From Lactobacillus sp. (GTDB lineage Bacteria > Bacillota > Bacilli > Lactobacillales > Lactobacillaceae), in NCBI GenBank assembly GCA_022484695.1, contig JAKVKU010000001.1, positions 1 to 64,000 on the forward strand: a stretch of 64,000 nucleotides of DNA, written 5' to 3'. Below, piece after piece: positions 26,247 through 35,524 of the stretch; positions within the stretch are counted from its first letter, which is position 1; every line of letters begins with the position of its first letter. A model generated the notes under the pieces. That model made no database searches. It was not told where the DNA came from and saw only the letters and a list, made by a program, of their open reading frames with translations. Made by a program: the position numbers and the translations under genes.

Positions 26247-27461
26247 TTAGCGTCCTTGGGCTGGTCCCTGCTCATCTTGCAATAGCCAGTCCACAATATT
26301 GATTACCGGAATACCGTCAATATCATGCACATCATAGTAACGTTGTGTAATCAGGATTTTTTGATAATTATCCGGGATATGCAATAAGTTATCTGTCTCA
26401 TGGGTGTTATGGGGTATTTCATAGGTAACTTGTACATAGAGGATCTCATCAATCCGGCGGGCAACAAAGTCTATTTCAGTCGTATCCAATTTACCGATTG
26501 CCACGGTATAACCGCGCCGTAATAATTCTAGATAAACAATATTTTCAAGTTGGCCGCCATAATTGCCTGGCCGCCGTCCGATGGCATTACGGCGCAACCC
26601 TGAATCCACGATGTAGTATTTACCCGCCGTTTTCAGATATTCCCGGCCACGAATATCATATTGTCGGCCTTGATAAAATAAAAATGCATCTTTAAGCAAG
26701 GTTAAATAGCGGGTGATTGTATGGGCATTCGTTGGGACACCGGTACTTTTTAGAGTATTTACAATTTTTACCGGCTGAACCAATTGGCCCACATTATCTG
26801 CTAGAAAACCCACCAAAGACTGCAGCGTTGTGACATCGCGAATGTCGGCGCGCATTGAAACGTCATTCAAAACAATCGTATCAAAAATACCAGATAAAAT
26901 AGTGTCTTTGATTGGTTCAGCCGCCAAAACTACCGCGGGAAAACCGCCATACTTTTCATATTCTTCAAAGGCCGTATCAATTTGGCGCCCATCAGTTGCA
27001 ATGCCCTTAGCTTCCAAAAACTCTCGAAAGGAAAATGGGTAAATTGGAATCTCCACATAACGGCCACTTAATAGTGTTGCCAGTTCCCCAGATAACATCT
27101 TAGCATTAGAGCCAGTCACCACGATATCACAGTCATAACTCACCCGAACACCATTGACGACCCGCTGCCAACCGTCCACCATTTGAATTTCATCTAATAA
27201 AATATATAAATGTGCGTCGTGATGGAGGCGTTCTTGCAACAACTGAAATAACTGATCCTCTGTTTTGACACTTAGTAAATTAAACGCTTCAAAATTTAAA
27301 TAAATAATATCCTCTGCCGGGACACCCTGTGTTTTCAAATAGTCCCGATATAATTCTAATAAAATTGACTTGCCAGACCGACGTACACCGGTAATCACTT
27401 TAACCATATCGTTATTCATGAGTTGTACTAGCTGTTTTAAATAAAACGGCCGTTGAATCAT
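26247..27461 (-). CDS. AAA ATPase with DUF4143 domain
   Basis: 404 residues. Walker A is GVRRSGKSILL (about 25-35), Walker B ILLDEIQMV (about 88-96) and the sensor VTGSNAKML near 115. The C-terminal DUF4143 (about 200-370) has a nuclease-like core EIDFVARR and YVQVTYE. Proteins of this family are widespread accessory genes of unclear role, suggested to act in mobile or defence contexts. It stands alone behind an array of four palindromes and between two copies of the same terminator. Confidence 0.85.
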   Translation of the reverse strand: MIQRPFYLKQLVQLMNNDMVKVITGVRRSGKSILLELYRDYLKTQGVPAEDIIYLNFEAFNLLSVKTEDQLFQLLQERLHHDAHLYILLDEIQMVDGWQRVVNGVRVSYDCDIVVTGSNAKMLSGELATLLSGRYVEIPIYPFSFREFLEAKGIATDGRQIDTAFEEYEKYGGFPAVVLAAEPIKDTILSGIFDTIVLNDVSMRADIRDVTTLQSLVGFLADNVGQLVQPVKIVNTLKSTGVPTNAHTITRYLTLLKDAFLFYQGRQYDIRGREYLKTAGKYYIVDSGLRRNAIGRRPGNYGGQLENIVYLELLRRGYTVAIGKLDTTEIDFVARRIDEILYVQVTYEIPHNTHETDNLLHIPDNYQKILITQRYYDVHDIDGIPVINIVDWLLQDEQGPAQGR

Positions 27462-27484
27462 AATCTGCTCATCCCCAATAAAAT

Positions 27485-27614
27485 GAAGTATACTTCATTT
27501 TTACCATATTTATAAGATAAAAGGAAGTATACTTCTTTAAATAGTCTAATTTACCAAAATAAGGAACTATACTTCCTATATGTCTGCTTTTCGTAAATTT
27601 AAGAAGTACGCTTC
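27485..27614. repeat. Array of four 12-bp palindromes, 39-40 bp period
   Basis: GAAGTATACTTC at 27485-27496 and 27524-27535, GAACTATACTTC at 27564-27575 and GAAGTACGCTTC at 27603-27614. Start-to-start distances are 39, 40 and 39. The DNA between copies is AT-rich and unrelated. The array ends 24 nt before the ATPase start. Confidence 0.9.
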
Positions 27615-27658
27615 TCCTTTACTCAGCACAGTATCAAGGCCAGCGTTTAGATTCAGAA

Positions 27659-27717
27659 CCCCAAAATAAAGGCAGCAAAAAAGCCGCAACATTATACAAA
27701 TAAAACGTTGCGGCTTT
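27659..27717 (-). terminator. Terminator copy 2, duplicated from the menI end
   Basis: About 37 bp identical to the last codons of menI plus its terminator (26136-26172); the stem is 27680-27693 with 27704-27717. It now ends the orphan hicB gene. A short GCCAGCG just upstream also matches the menI end, with a small insertion between. Confidence 0.85.
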
Positions 27718-27721
27718 GATG

Positions 27722-28135
27722 TTATTGTAAGGCTTCGGCCAGTGCCTTTGTGGCAATTCGGGAAACGTTGACCTTTCGTGCTTTCGCTAGATCGTCTAAA
27801 TATTCTGGAATAGTGATGGAACGCCGAACCGTTTTAGTTTTTAGCGCCCGCTGTTTTTCAAGTTGCCATTGCCCCATATCTACCGTGATATACGTCACGA
27901 ACTGATTGGTCGCTAATGACCATTTTCTTGGATCTTGTACTTTAGGCAAATCTTTCGTGGCGATACCATCTAACATTGTGGCAATGGCATCAATGCCACT
28001 ATGGACTGCCGTTGGTAGGTCATCACCGTCAGTGTGCATTCCGGGAATATTAGGGGAATCCACGGTAAAATAATGACCACTTTCATCGGTAACATCCGTG
28101 ATAATAACTGGATAAATCAGCAGTTTAGTTTTCAT
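27722..28135 (-). CDS. HicB-type antitoxin, orphan
   Basis: 137 residues: an N-terminal HicB fold (YPVIITDVTDESGHYFTVDS, IPGMHTDGDDLPTA) and a C-terminal ribbon-helix-helix-like part (KTVRRSITIPEYLDDLAKARK, about 95-137). HicB binds and blocks the RNase HicA. No HicA reading frame lies on either side. Start ATG 28135 behind GGGAG. Own promoter, ends at the duplicated terminator. Related in layout to hicB at 36245-36652. Confidence 0.85.
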   Translation of the reverse strand: MKTKLLIYPVIITDVTDESGHYFTVDSPNIPGMHTDGDDLPTAVHSGIDAIATMLDGIATKDLPKVQDPRKWSLATNQFVTYITVDMGQWQLEKQRALKTKTVRRSITIPEYLDDLAKARKVNVSRIATKALAEALQ

Positions 28136-28168
28136 TGGTATTTCAACTCCCACTCTGTTAATACACAT

Positions 28169-28196
28169 ATTATACATATAACGTATCGCCTTGTAA
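28169..28196 (-). promoter_or_regulatory. Promoter of the orphan hicB
   Basis: Minus-strand TTACAA (28196-28191), 16-bp spacer, TATAAT (28174-28169), within an imperfect palindrome running from GTTATATG to ATTAAC. Confidence 0.6.
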
Positions 28197-28241
28197 GCTA
28201 TTGTGTTTACTAACTTTTGAATCTAAATAACAACCCAGTCA

Positions 28242-28307
28242 AAAAAGGCAACATCGTCACTGCTGAGACTCAAAACTGAGTCATTGCAGCTAAGCTGTTG
28301 CCTTTTT
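28242..28307 (-). terminator. Terminator of pucG
   Basis: AAAAAGGCAAC (28242-28252) pairs with GTTGCCTTTTT (28297-28307), with an inner GAGACTC/GAGTC hairpin. Suited to both strands. Confidence 0.85.
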
Positions 28308-28319
28308 AAATACTATTTT

Positions 28320-29567
28320 TTAAGCGTTGACCTGCCGTAATTGTGGGGCTGACTTGGGGGCAAAGGCGTCCAAAACAGCATCTAGGCCGGCCTTTAGGTC
28401 CACGGGGACGCCGGCTTGTAGTAGGGCGGCACCAAACAGGGCGATGAACTTCAGGATGAAGGGCTTTTGGGCCACGTAGCCCATAGTACCGATGCGCCAA
28501 ATTTTACCCTGGAGACTGCCAAAGGAGCTGGAAATTTCCACGCCGAATTGGGCTAATAATTGGCTGCGAAAAGCTTCTCCATCTAGGCCAGCGGGGATCT
28601 GGACACAGGTCACCATGGGCATTTCGTGGTCGCCGGCCCCGTAAATGGTCAACCCTAAAGCACTGAGGGCTGTATTTAGGGCTTGGTGCACTTGCAAATG
28701 CCGGGCATAACGGGCGTTTAGGCCCTCATCCAGGGCTAACCGCAGGCCTTCATGTAAGCCATAGACCGCGGCGGTGGCCTCGGTATGGTGATTCAAGCGC
28801 CGGGGGGACCAGTAGTCTTGTAATTGGGTCAAATCTAAGTAATTGCTGGTGATCAAGGGCGCCGCGCTGAGGTGGTCCTGGCTGGTGCGCACCCCTTGTT
28901 CCACCCGCTTGCGTTGGTTAATTTCCGCGGCGAACCGGTCATTGAAGGTGATGGGGGTGATGCCGGCGGGAATCGCCAGGCATTTTTGGGCCCCGCCCAC
29001 GGCCGCATCAATTTGCCACTGGTCCACTAAGACCGGGGCCCCCATATAAGAAGCCACAGCGTCCACCACCAAGAAGCCCCCGTATTGATGAACCGCGGCC
29101 CCAATTTTATCTAAGGGTTGCAGGCGGCCCGTGGAAGTCTCGCCATGGACCATACAGACGACTTTGGGGCGGTATTGGTCAATGGCCGCGATAATGTCGG
29201 CTTGAGCCAGCACGGTCCCCCAGGGGGCACTGACGGTATGGACCACACCACCGGCACGCTGGGCCAATTCGACAAATAAATCCCCAAAGCGGCCGATGCT
29301 GGGGACTAAAACGCTGTCCCCGGGGCAGACGATACTGCTGACCACGGCTTCTAGGCCAGCGCGGCTGGTGCCATCTACGGGGAAGGCCCAGCGGTTCTTG
29401 GTGGCGAAACTTTGGCGGATCAAGGCCATGGTGTCATTCATAATGGCGGTGAAATCCGGGTCAAATTGGCCCAGGATCTGGTTGCTCATGGCTTGGGATA
29501 CCCGGGGGTCCACTAAAACGGGGCCGGGGGTCATAATCAGGCGTTGGTTGATTTGTAAACTATCCAT
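28320..29567 (-). CDS. pucG: Ureidoglycine-glyoxylate aminotransferase
   Basis: PLP enzyme of aminotransferase class V, 415 residues. MTPGPVLVDPRV at the start, GTSRAGLEAV, VHGETSTG (about 140), VVDAVASYMG (Asp for PLP, about 170) and GGAQKCLAIP with the Schiff-base Lys near 194. This group includes alanine- and serine-glyoxylate transaminases; PucG is chosen because the neighbours are allantoin genes. It would convert ureidoglycine plus glyoxylate to oxalurate plus glycine. AAAGGAG before the ATG; 28 nt after allC. Confidence 0.85.
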   Translation of the reverse strand: MDSLQINQRLIMTPGPVLVDPRVSQAMSNQILGQFDPDFTAIMNDTMALIRQSFATKNRWAFPVDGTSRAGLEAVVSSIVCPGDSVLVPSIGRFGDLFVELAQRAGGVVHTVSAPWGTVLAQADIIAAIDQYRPKVVCMVHGETSTGRLQPLDKIGAAVHQYGGFLVVDAVASYMGAPVLVDQWQIDAAVGGAQKCLAIPAGITPITFNDRFAAEINQRKRVEQGVRTSQDHLSAAPLITSNYLDLTQLQDYWSPRRLNHHTEATAAVYGLHEGLRLALDEGLNARYARHLQVHQALNTALSALGLTIYGAGDHEMPMVTCVQIPAGLDGEAFRSQLLAQFGVEISSSFGSLQGKIWRIGTMGYVAQKPFILKFIALFGAALLQAGVPVDLKAGLDAVLDAFAPKSAPQLRQVNA

Positions 29568-29595
29568 CTATTTTCGCTCCTTTAAGACATTTGGG

Positions 29596-30807
29596 TTAAT
29601 AACATTCGTGATATAACTGGGCCTTTAACATGGCCACCCCGGCCTCTAAGGCAGCGGGGGCTGTGTATTCGGCGGGGGCGTGGCTGATACCACCGCGACT
29701 GGACACGAATAACATGGCCGTGGGCACTTTTAAGTTCATGATTTGCGTGTCGTGGCCGGCGCCAGAGGGCAAAGTCAGGTATTGGTAGCCGTGCTGGGTC
29801 AGCAGGCTGTCAAATTGGCGGACTAACCTCGGGTCCATCACTGCTGGGCGGGAATCCATCCAGCAATCTACGGTGCCAGAGACTGGGGTCAAGTCAGCCA
29901 CCATTTGACGCATTTTGGCTTCAAATGCATCCACCATTGTTTTTTGGGGATGGCGGATGTCCACGGAAAATACGGCTTGGCCGGGGATAACATTAGAAGA
30001 CCCCGGGGTGACGCTGATTTCCCCCACGGTAAAGACGAAGGGTTCCCCCATTCTTTCGGCCAGGTCGTCTAGTTGGACGATCAAGCGGGCGGCGGCTTTT
30101 AAAGCATCCCGGCGCAGGTGCTGGGGCGTGGTGCCGGCATGGTTGGCCTGGCCGGTCAAGGTGATGGTGAAACGCTTTTGCTCACAGATGGCCGACACTA
30201 CCCCTAGGGGATAGCCGGCTTCTTCTAACACTGGCCCCTGTTCAATATGTAGCTCTAACCATTCTTTGGGTAGCGGTTGTTCAACGCGGGTAAAGTTGGC
30301 CGTCAATTGGGCCAGAGCTTGGCGCCGGGCGGTATCAAAGCTGATGCCCTGGGCGTCTTTTAAGTCTGGGGCCACATCCCCCACTTGGGCATAATGCCTA
30401 GATCCAGAAAAGCTCACGGGAAAGCGGCTGCCCTCTTCTTCACTAAAGGCCACGGCGGTCATGGTGTGCTTAGGTTGGCCAAATTCAGCCACCAGCTGGG
30501 TCATGGCTAACTTGGCCGCCACCACCCCGTAGGCCCCATCGTAGATACCGCCCTGTTGGACGGTATCCAGATGGGACCCGGCGGCAATCACCGTCTGGTC
30601 CACCCCGGGATAAGTCATAAAGCCATTGCCCATGGCATCGATATGGACCTGCATCCCTTGGACTTCAGCAGTTTTTAAGGTATAGGTCATGGCATCTACC
30701 CAAGCTTGGTCATACACCAAGCGGGTCACACCCCCATTGGCCAGGCCGCCAAATTGGCCCAATTCGGTTAATAATTGGATCGCTGTTTGCGCAACAACTT
30801 GTGTCAT
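29596..30807 (-). CDS. allC: Allantoate amidohydrolase
   Basis: M20-family dimetal hydrolase releasing ammonia and CO2 from allantoate to give ureidoglycine. 403 residues. Metal ligands are seen in AAGSHLDTV (His about 78), DGAYGV (Asp about 89), FSEEEGSRFP (Glu pair about 124), ELHIEQGP (His about 187) and ISHAPAEY near 378. The same fold serves carbamoylases; the neighbours decide. AAAAGGAG precedes the ATG. Divergent from pucR. Confidence 0.9.
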   Translation of the reverse strand: MTQVVAQTAIQLLTELGQFGGLANGGVTRLVYDQAWVDAMTYTLKTAEVQGMQVHIDAMGNGFMTYPGVDQTVIAAGSHLDTVQQGGIYDGAYGVVAAKLAMTQLVAEFGQPKHTMTAVAFSEEEGSRFPVSFSGSRHYAQVGDVAPDLKDAQGISFDTARRQALAQLTANFTRVEQPLPKEWLELHIEQGPVLEEAGYPLGVVSAICEQKRFTITLTGQANHAGTTPQHLRRDALKAAARLIVQLDDLAERMGEPFVFTVGEISVTPGSSNVIPGQAVFSVDIRHPQKTMVDAFEAKMRQMVADLTPVSGTVDCWMDSRPAVMDPRLVRQFDSLLTQHGYQYLTLPSGAGHDTQIMNLKVPTAMLFVSSRGGISHAPAEYTAPAALEAGVAMLKAQLYHECY

Positions 30808-30931
30808 AAAACCTCAGCTCCTTTTGATAAGTTAAATATTAAAGGAAAATTAGAAAAAATCATTGTTCAGCTTGCACAAAAGCTGTAAAATAACTAGACA
30901 AAATAACAATCTGTCTAAAGAAGGTGCATCT

Positions 30932-32512
30932 ATGGAAATGGCGCAAATGCTGCAAGCCCCAGAACTAGCTGCTATTCAAGTGATCGCCGGGGGTGCTGGT
31001 TTAACCCGGGAAGTCAGTGCCATCGGCATGATCGAAGCCCCGGATATTGAAGCTTACTTAATGCCCGGCCAACTATTGGTCACCACCGGCTACCACTACT
31101 ATCAAGACCTGAAGCGCTTGAAAAATCTCATTGAAAAAATGGCCGCCACCGGCTGTGCTGGCCTGGGCATTAAAGCCAACCGCTACTTTACCCAAGTGCC
31201 CCCAGAAATCATCCAGCTGGCTGATGGTTTGGATTTCCCCCTCTTATTGACCCCGGCCCAGGAATTCCTCAGCCAAACCGTCAAAGCCTTGACCGAAGTC
31301 GTGATCCAATCCGATGCCTTTACCCTAAGCCGCGTCTTAGACCAAAATCAGACCCTGTCCCAACTGGCCTTAAATAACAGCAAATATGACACGGTTTTAG
31401 CCCAATGTGCCAGTTTTTTAGGTAGCGATGTGCTGCTATTGGACAGCCATTTTCGCATCCGTTACACCAACCCGGCTTTAAAAAATCAGCAACAGGCCAT
31501 CACGGCAGCGTTACGGCTCCATAGTCAAGTGAACTACTTGACCTTGACGGACAGCACCACCATCCCTTGTTTGGGCCGCCAGCTCACCATTTACCCGTTG
31601 ATGGTGATGTACGGGGAAAATAAGTCCTTCTTCGGGGTTTTTGACGCCGGGCAACCCAATGCCACCAAACAGTTACAGTTGCAACAAATCCAAAGCACCC
31701 TGAGCCTGATGAACAGCCGTACCGACGTCATGCATGAAAGTGCCGCCCACCAGCAGGCCGAATTCTTCAGCCACATGTTAGGGGGCGGCTTGCCCCAAGA
31801 GATGCTCCAGGAACAACTGCAACACTATGATCTAGCTTTGAACCAAGTGGTGTTCACCAGTATTTGTGGGGTCAAGGCCGTGGACCCTGGGGCCTTGTTG
31901 TCCACCCGCCAAGTGGAGCACCTAAGCCGCTTAGTGACCTGGTTCATCAGCGAATACGCCTTGAAGATCACTAGCTTTACCTATCAACAACAAGTGGTTT
32001 TGATCATCCAGGCTTCGGAAAACCCCCAGCATGTCTTAGAGACCTTGGCCCAGTTCCTCCAGGCCAAAATCGACCCCCGCTTCCAATTAAAAATTGGCGT
32101 CAGTCATGCCAAGTTAGCCCTGGTCCAGTTGGGCAACCTGTACGCCGAGGCCAAAGAAGCCTATACCTTAGCTGAACAAAGCGCCACCACCATCCAGCGC
32201 TTCCGGCCTAAAGAGGTCTCCGAACTGCTCCACTTGATCCCAGCTAACGAAGCCCAAACCTTTGTGGCCGAACTTTTGCAACCCTTATTACAAATGAAAA
32301 ACCAATCCGAAGCCCAGGACCTGCAGCACACCTTGTGGCTTTACTTATACCATCACCAACAAATCAATAAAGTGGCCCAGGAACTTTACATTCACCGCAA
32401 CACCGTGGTTTACCGGCTGAAGAAGTTACAACAGCTCTTAGATATCGATCTGCAAGATCCGGAAGTGACCCAGCGGCTGTTCATCGCCCTGCTTTTATTG
32501 GATCAAAGGTGA
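30932..32512 (+). CDS. pucR: PucR-type purine catabolism regulator
   Basis: 526-residue transcription factor. N-terminal PucR domain (about 5-125), a central GGDEF-like/CdaR segment (about 270-410), and a C-terminal helix-turn-helix (INKVAQELYIHRNTVVYRLK, about 473-492). Family members activate allantoin genes in response to a pathway intermediate. ATG 30932 has AAGAAGGTG upstream; the 30863 frame start has none. The 124-bp gap to allC contains an inverted repeat TAGAC..GTCTA (30896-30917) that could be its site. Confidence 0.9.
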   Translation: MEMAQMLQAPELAAIQVIAGGAGLTREVSAIGMIEAPDIEAYLMPGQLLVTTGYHYYQDLKRLKNLIEKMAATGCAGLGIKANRYFTQVPPEIIQLADGLDFPLLLTPAQEFLSQTVKALTEVVIQSDAFTLSRVLDQNQTLSQLALNNSKYDTVLAQCASFLGSDVLLLDSHFRIRYTNPALKNQQQAITAALRLHSQVNYLTLTDSTTIPCLGRQLTIYPLMVMYGENKSFFGVFDAGQPNATKQLQLQQIQSTLSLMNSRTDVMHESAAHQQAEFFSHMLGGGLPQEMLQEQLQHYDLALNQVVFTSICGVKAVDPGALLSTRQVEHLSRLVTWFISEYALKITSFTYQQQVVLIIQASENPQHVLETLAQFLQAKIDPRFQLKIGVSHAKLALVQLGNLYAEAKEAYTLAEQSATTIQRFRPKEVSELLHLIPANEAQTFVAELLQPLLQMKNQSEAQDLQHTLWLYLYHHQQINKVAQELYIHRNTVVYRLKKLQQLLDIDLQDPEVTQRLFIALLLLDQR

Positions 32513-32529
32513 CAATAACTGTCAGCATA

Positions 32530-32571
32530 GCATAAATTATGTTAGTTTTTCTAACGTAATTTATGCTTTTT
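32530..32571 (+). terminator. Terminator of pucR
   Basis: 16-bp stem 32530-32545 with 32551-32566 (one mismatch), then TTTTT. Confidence 0.9.
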
Positions 32572-32697
32572 TACTAGTTTCGGACTTGTTTTTTGTGGAT
32601 ATTGCCTAATGTGTCTGGCCGGTAAACTTGTAGAATGAGAATCAGTTAAGAAAATTAAAAATAACACATTACATTCACATAGAAAGGGCTGTTTCAC

Positions 32698-34122
32698 ATG
32701 ACATATGATACTGTAATTACCCATGGTCAAATTGTAACGCCACAGACGTTGGTTCAAGGGGACTTGGCTATTAAAGCCGGTAAAATTGTCGCCATTGGTC
32801 AAGGTTTAAATACCGTCGGGGCTGAGGTGATCGATGCCCGGGGCCAATTGGTCTTACCGGGGATGGTGGACGCCCACGTACATATCAACGAACCCGGCCG
32901 CGCTGATTGGGAAGACTACCACACCGGCAGTCAAGCCCTAGCCGCCGGGGGCACCACCAGCATGGTGGTAATGCCGCTAAACGCCTTGCCAGCCCGCACC
33001 ACCCAAGCAGAATTTGACCGACACAAGGCCATTGCCACGGGGAAATCTTACATTGACTTCGCCCTTTATGGGGGCCTGGTCCCTGGCAACTTAAAAGAGA
33101 TCCCCAAGATGGCGGCCAGTGGGGCGGCGGGCTTCAAGGCTTTCATGGCCACCACCGGGTCAACGCTACCCGGGGACTTTAAAAACGTAGATGATTACGA
33201 CTTATATCGGGGGATGCAAGCCATTGCCAAAACCGGCTTGCGCCTGTCCCTCCACGCCGAAAATGCCGTCTTAACCGACCGGCTGGCTGCCGAAAAAATC
33301 GCCCAGGGCAAGACGACTATTCAAGATTACTTAGACTCTAGACCACCGTTAGTGGAAGTCGAGGCCGTCCGCCGAGCTTTATACTTGGCCAAAATGACCG
33401 GCTGTAAACTCCACTTCGTCCATTTATCCACGGGTGAAGCCGTTAACGAGGTGCAATTGGCTCGGGCTGCTGGACAAGACGTAACTTGTGAAACCTGCGT
33501 CCATTACTTAGCGCTAACGGGCCAGGACTTTGAGAAAATCGGCCCCTTGGCCAAGTGCTCCCCTGCACTTAGAACCAAAGCAGTGCAGACCCAGTTATGG
33601 CAAAAAGTCCAAGCCGGCGCCGTTAATGCCGTGACATCGGACCACTCGCCAGCCCCGGCCAGCATGAAGGCGGACCCCAACCACAATATTTTCGACGTGT
33701 GGGGTGGCATCAGCGGCGCCCAAAACAACGTGGACCTCTTCTACGATGTGGCGGTACGCTCTGGCAAATTAACCATTTTCCAATTCGTCCAATTGATCGC
33801 CGCCGGACCCGCTGCCCTCTTTGGCTTGAAGGACAAAGGAGAGCTCACCATCGGCAAAGATGCGGACATCGCCTTGTATGACCCTAATCAAAGTTACGTG
33901 TTATCTCCAGAAGATCTGTACTACAAAAATAAAATCAGTGCCTATGTGGGCTTTAAAATTGGCGGTCGCATCACCCAAACCCTGTTGCGGGGCCAAACTA
34001 TCTATACCTTAGATGACGGGTTTATGACCCAACCCACCGGGACATTTTTAGTCAATCAAAACAGCCAAGGAGGCACAGCTTATGCAGACCACAATAGACG
34101 CCAACAGGAAATTCTCAATTGA
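32698..34122 (+). CDS. allB: Allantoinase
   Basis: Cyclic amidohydrolase opening allantoin to allantoate. 474 residues. Binuclear metal site: VDAHVHINEPGR (His about 60, 62), GFKAFMA (carboxylated Lys about 147), LHAENAV (His about 183), HFVHLSTG (His about 239) and TSDHSPAP (Asp about 312). EPGRADWE and SDHSPAP separate it from dihydroorotase. GAAAGGGC precedes the ATG. Overlaps the permease gene by 41 nt. Confidence 0.93.
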   Translation: MTYDTVITHGQIVTPQTLVQGDLAIKAGKIVAIGQGLNTVGAEVIDARGQLVLPGMVDAHVHINEPGRADWEDYHTGSQALAAGGTTSMVVMPLNALPARTTQAEFDRHKAIATGKSYIDFALYGGLVPGNLKEIPKMAASGAAGFKAFMATTGSTLPGDFKNVDDYDLYRGMQAIAKTGLRLSLHAENAVLTDRLAAEKIAQGKTTIQDYLDSRPPLVEVEAVRRALYLAKMTGCKLHFVHLSTGEAVNEVQLARAAGQDVTCETCVHYLALTGQDFEKIGPLAKCSPALRTKAVQTQLWQKVQAGAVNAVTSDHSPAPASMKADPNHNIFDVWGGISGAQNNVDLFYDVAVRSGKLTIFQFVQLIAAGPAALFGLKDKGELTIGKDADIALYDPNQSYVLSPEDLYYKNKISAYVGFKIGGRITQTLLRGQTIYTLDDGFMTQPTGTFLVNQNSQGGTAYADHNRRQQEILN

Positions 34123-35461
34123 TCAATCCCCTATCGCTGAAGATTTAAAACCCATCCCCGCGGACCAACGTAAAGTAGGCGTCATCGCCTACATGGCCAT
34201 GTGGCTGGGGGATGGCTTTAACATTGGCAATATCACCCTAGGCTCATCTCTAGTGGTAGCTGGGGTGGCCACCATGAACCTGTTTCAAACTCTGATGGCG
34301 GCGGCCATTGCCATTTTGATCATTGCGGTGATTTTCACCTTGAATGACCGCTTCGGCTATCATACCGGGGCCCCTTATGTGATGCAGCTGCGCCTGTCCT
34401 TTGGTAAAAACGGGGCCAAAGCAGCCAGTTTACTCCGGGGCATCCCCGCCATCGTCTGGTTTGGCTTTCAAAGCTGGACCGGCGCCTTGGCCTTAAATCA
34501 AATCGCCAAGATCATGACTGGTGGCAGTTTTAATAACACCGCGATTTGTTTCTTGTTCCTCCAAGCCTTACAAATCGTGTTAGCACTAAAGGGTTTCAAG
34601 TCCATTAAAATCGTGGCCACCATCATCTCCACCATTGTCATGGTCGCCCTGGTCAGTGTCTTCGTGATCCTGGTGACCAAACATTCCGCCGTCATCGGCA
34701 CCAAATTGGTGAACGTCCATGGCACTTGGGGCTTAACTTTCTTTGGCTTCATCATGGCCTTCTTGGGTAATTACACCACCATTTTTGAATCAGCGGCGGA
34801 TTATGCCCGGGAACTGCGGCCCAACTTAAGTGACAAGCATCGGGGCTTGCTATACTTCTTGCCCATCACTTTGGCCTATGGCATGACTTTAACCACTGGC
34901 GCCATGTTAGCCGCCGTCACCGGCATCTCCAGTCCCGTGGGAGCCATTGCCAAATTGTTTAACAACAATGGTTTGACCCTGTTTGTCTCCTTGTTCATCG
35001 TCTTAGGGGTCATTACCACCAATATGGTGGCCAACATCATGCCGCCAACCTATGTCTTGACCTCATTGTTTAAAATCCCGCAAAAATTAGCCATGACCAT
35101 CGTGGGCCTCTTAGCCATCGGCTCCTTCCCTTGGTTGTTGGTACAAGCTTCCAGCGCCACGGGTTTGGCCATTTTCATCCGGACCTACTCGATTTTCCTA
35201 GGGCCAATGACGGCGATCATCCTCACCGAATTTTACTTAGAGCGGCACCAGAAAGTGAACTTGACTGCCCTTTATGATGAAGCCCGGCAAAAGAGCGTCC
35301 AATGGAACGCCCCCATTGCCCTGTTGATCGGGGCCTGTGCCGCCCTTTTGCAGGTGGATCTGTCTTGGATCATCGGCTTTGTGGTGGGTGGCATTGCCTA
35401 CGTCATCTTGAATCGGGTCCATGTGGAAGAGCGCATTGCTGCCGAAGAATCTTTAGAATGA
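34082..35461 (+). CDS. Allantoin permease (NCS1 family)
   Basis: 459-residue transporter with about 12 helices. N-terminal MAMWLGDGFNIGNITLGSSL (about 37-56) is the NCS1 motif of helix 1; GIPAIVWFGFQSWTGALAL is helix 3. Related proteins are PucI/AllW-type. Start ATG 34082 lies inside allB behind AAGGAGG, so uptake and ring opening are translated together. Followed by a bidirectional terminator. Confidence 0.9.
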   Translation: MQTTIDANRKFSIDQSPIAEDLKPIPADQRKVGVIAYMAMWLGDGFNIGNITLGSSLVVAGVATMNLFQTLMAAAIAILIIAVIFTLNDRFGYHTGAPYVMQLRLSFGKNGAKAASLLRGIPAIVWFGFQSWTGALALNQIAKIMTGGSFNNTAICFLFLQALQIVLALKGFKSIKIVATIISTIVMVALVSVFVILVTKHSAVIGTKLVNVHGTWGLTFFGFIMAFLGNYTTIFESAADYARELRPNLSDKHRGLLYFLPITLAYGMTLTTGAMLAAVTGISSPVGAIAKLFNNNGLTLFVSLFIVLGVITTNMVANIMPPTYVLTSLFKIPQKLAMTIVGLLAIGSFPWLLVQASSATGLAIFIRTYSIFLGPMTAIILTEFYLERHQKVNLTALYDEARQKSVQWNAPIALLIGACAALLQVDLSWIIGFVVGGIAYVILNRVHVEERIAAEESLE

Positions 35462-35478
35462 AATCGTGAATTTTAAAA

Positions 35479-35517
35479 AACCAGGCTTCATCTCAAATTG
35501 CGGGATGAAGCCTGGTT
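35479..35517 (+). terminator. Bidirectional terminator
   Basis: 14-bp stem AACCAGGCTTCATC (35479-35492) with 35504-35517 between convergent genes. Confidence 0.92.
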
Positions 35518-35524
35518 CTTTTGA

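Noticed and set aside
27485-27614. Regular repeats that resemble a CRISPR array
   Set aside because: The repeat is a 12-bp palindrome with variants, no cas genes are near, and only three gaps of AT-rich DNA lie between copies.
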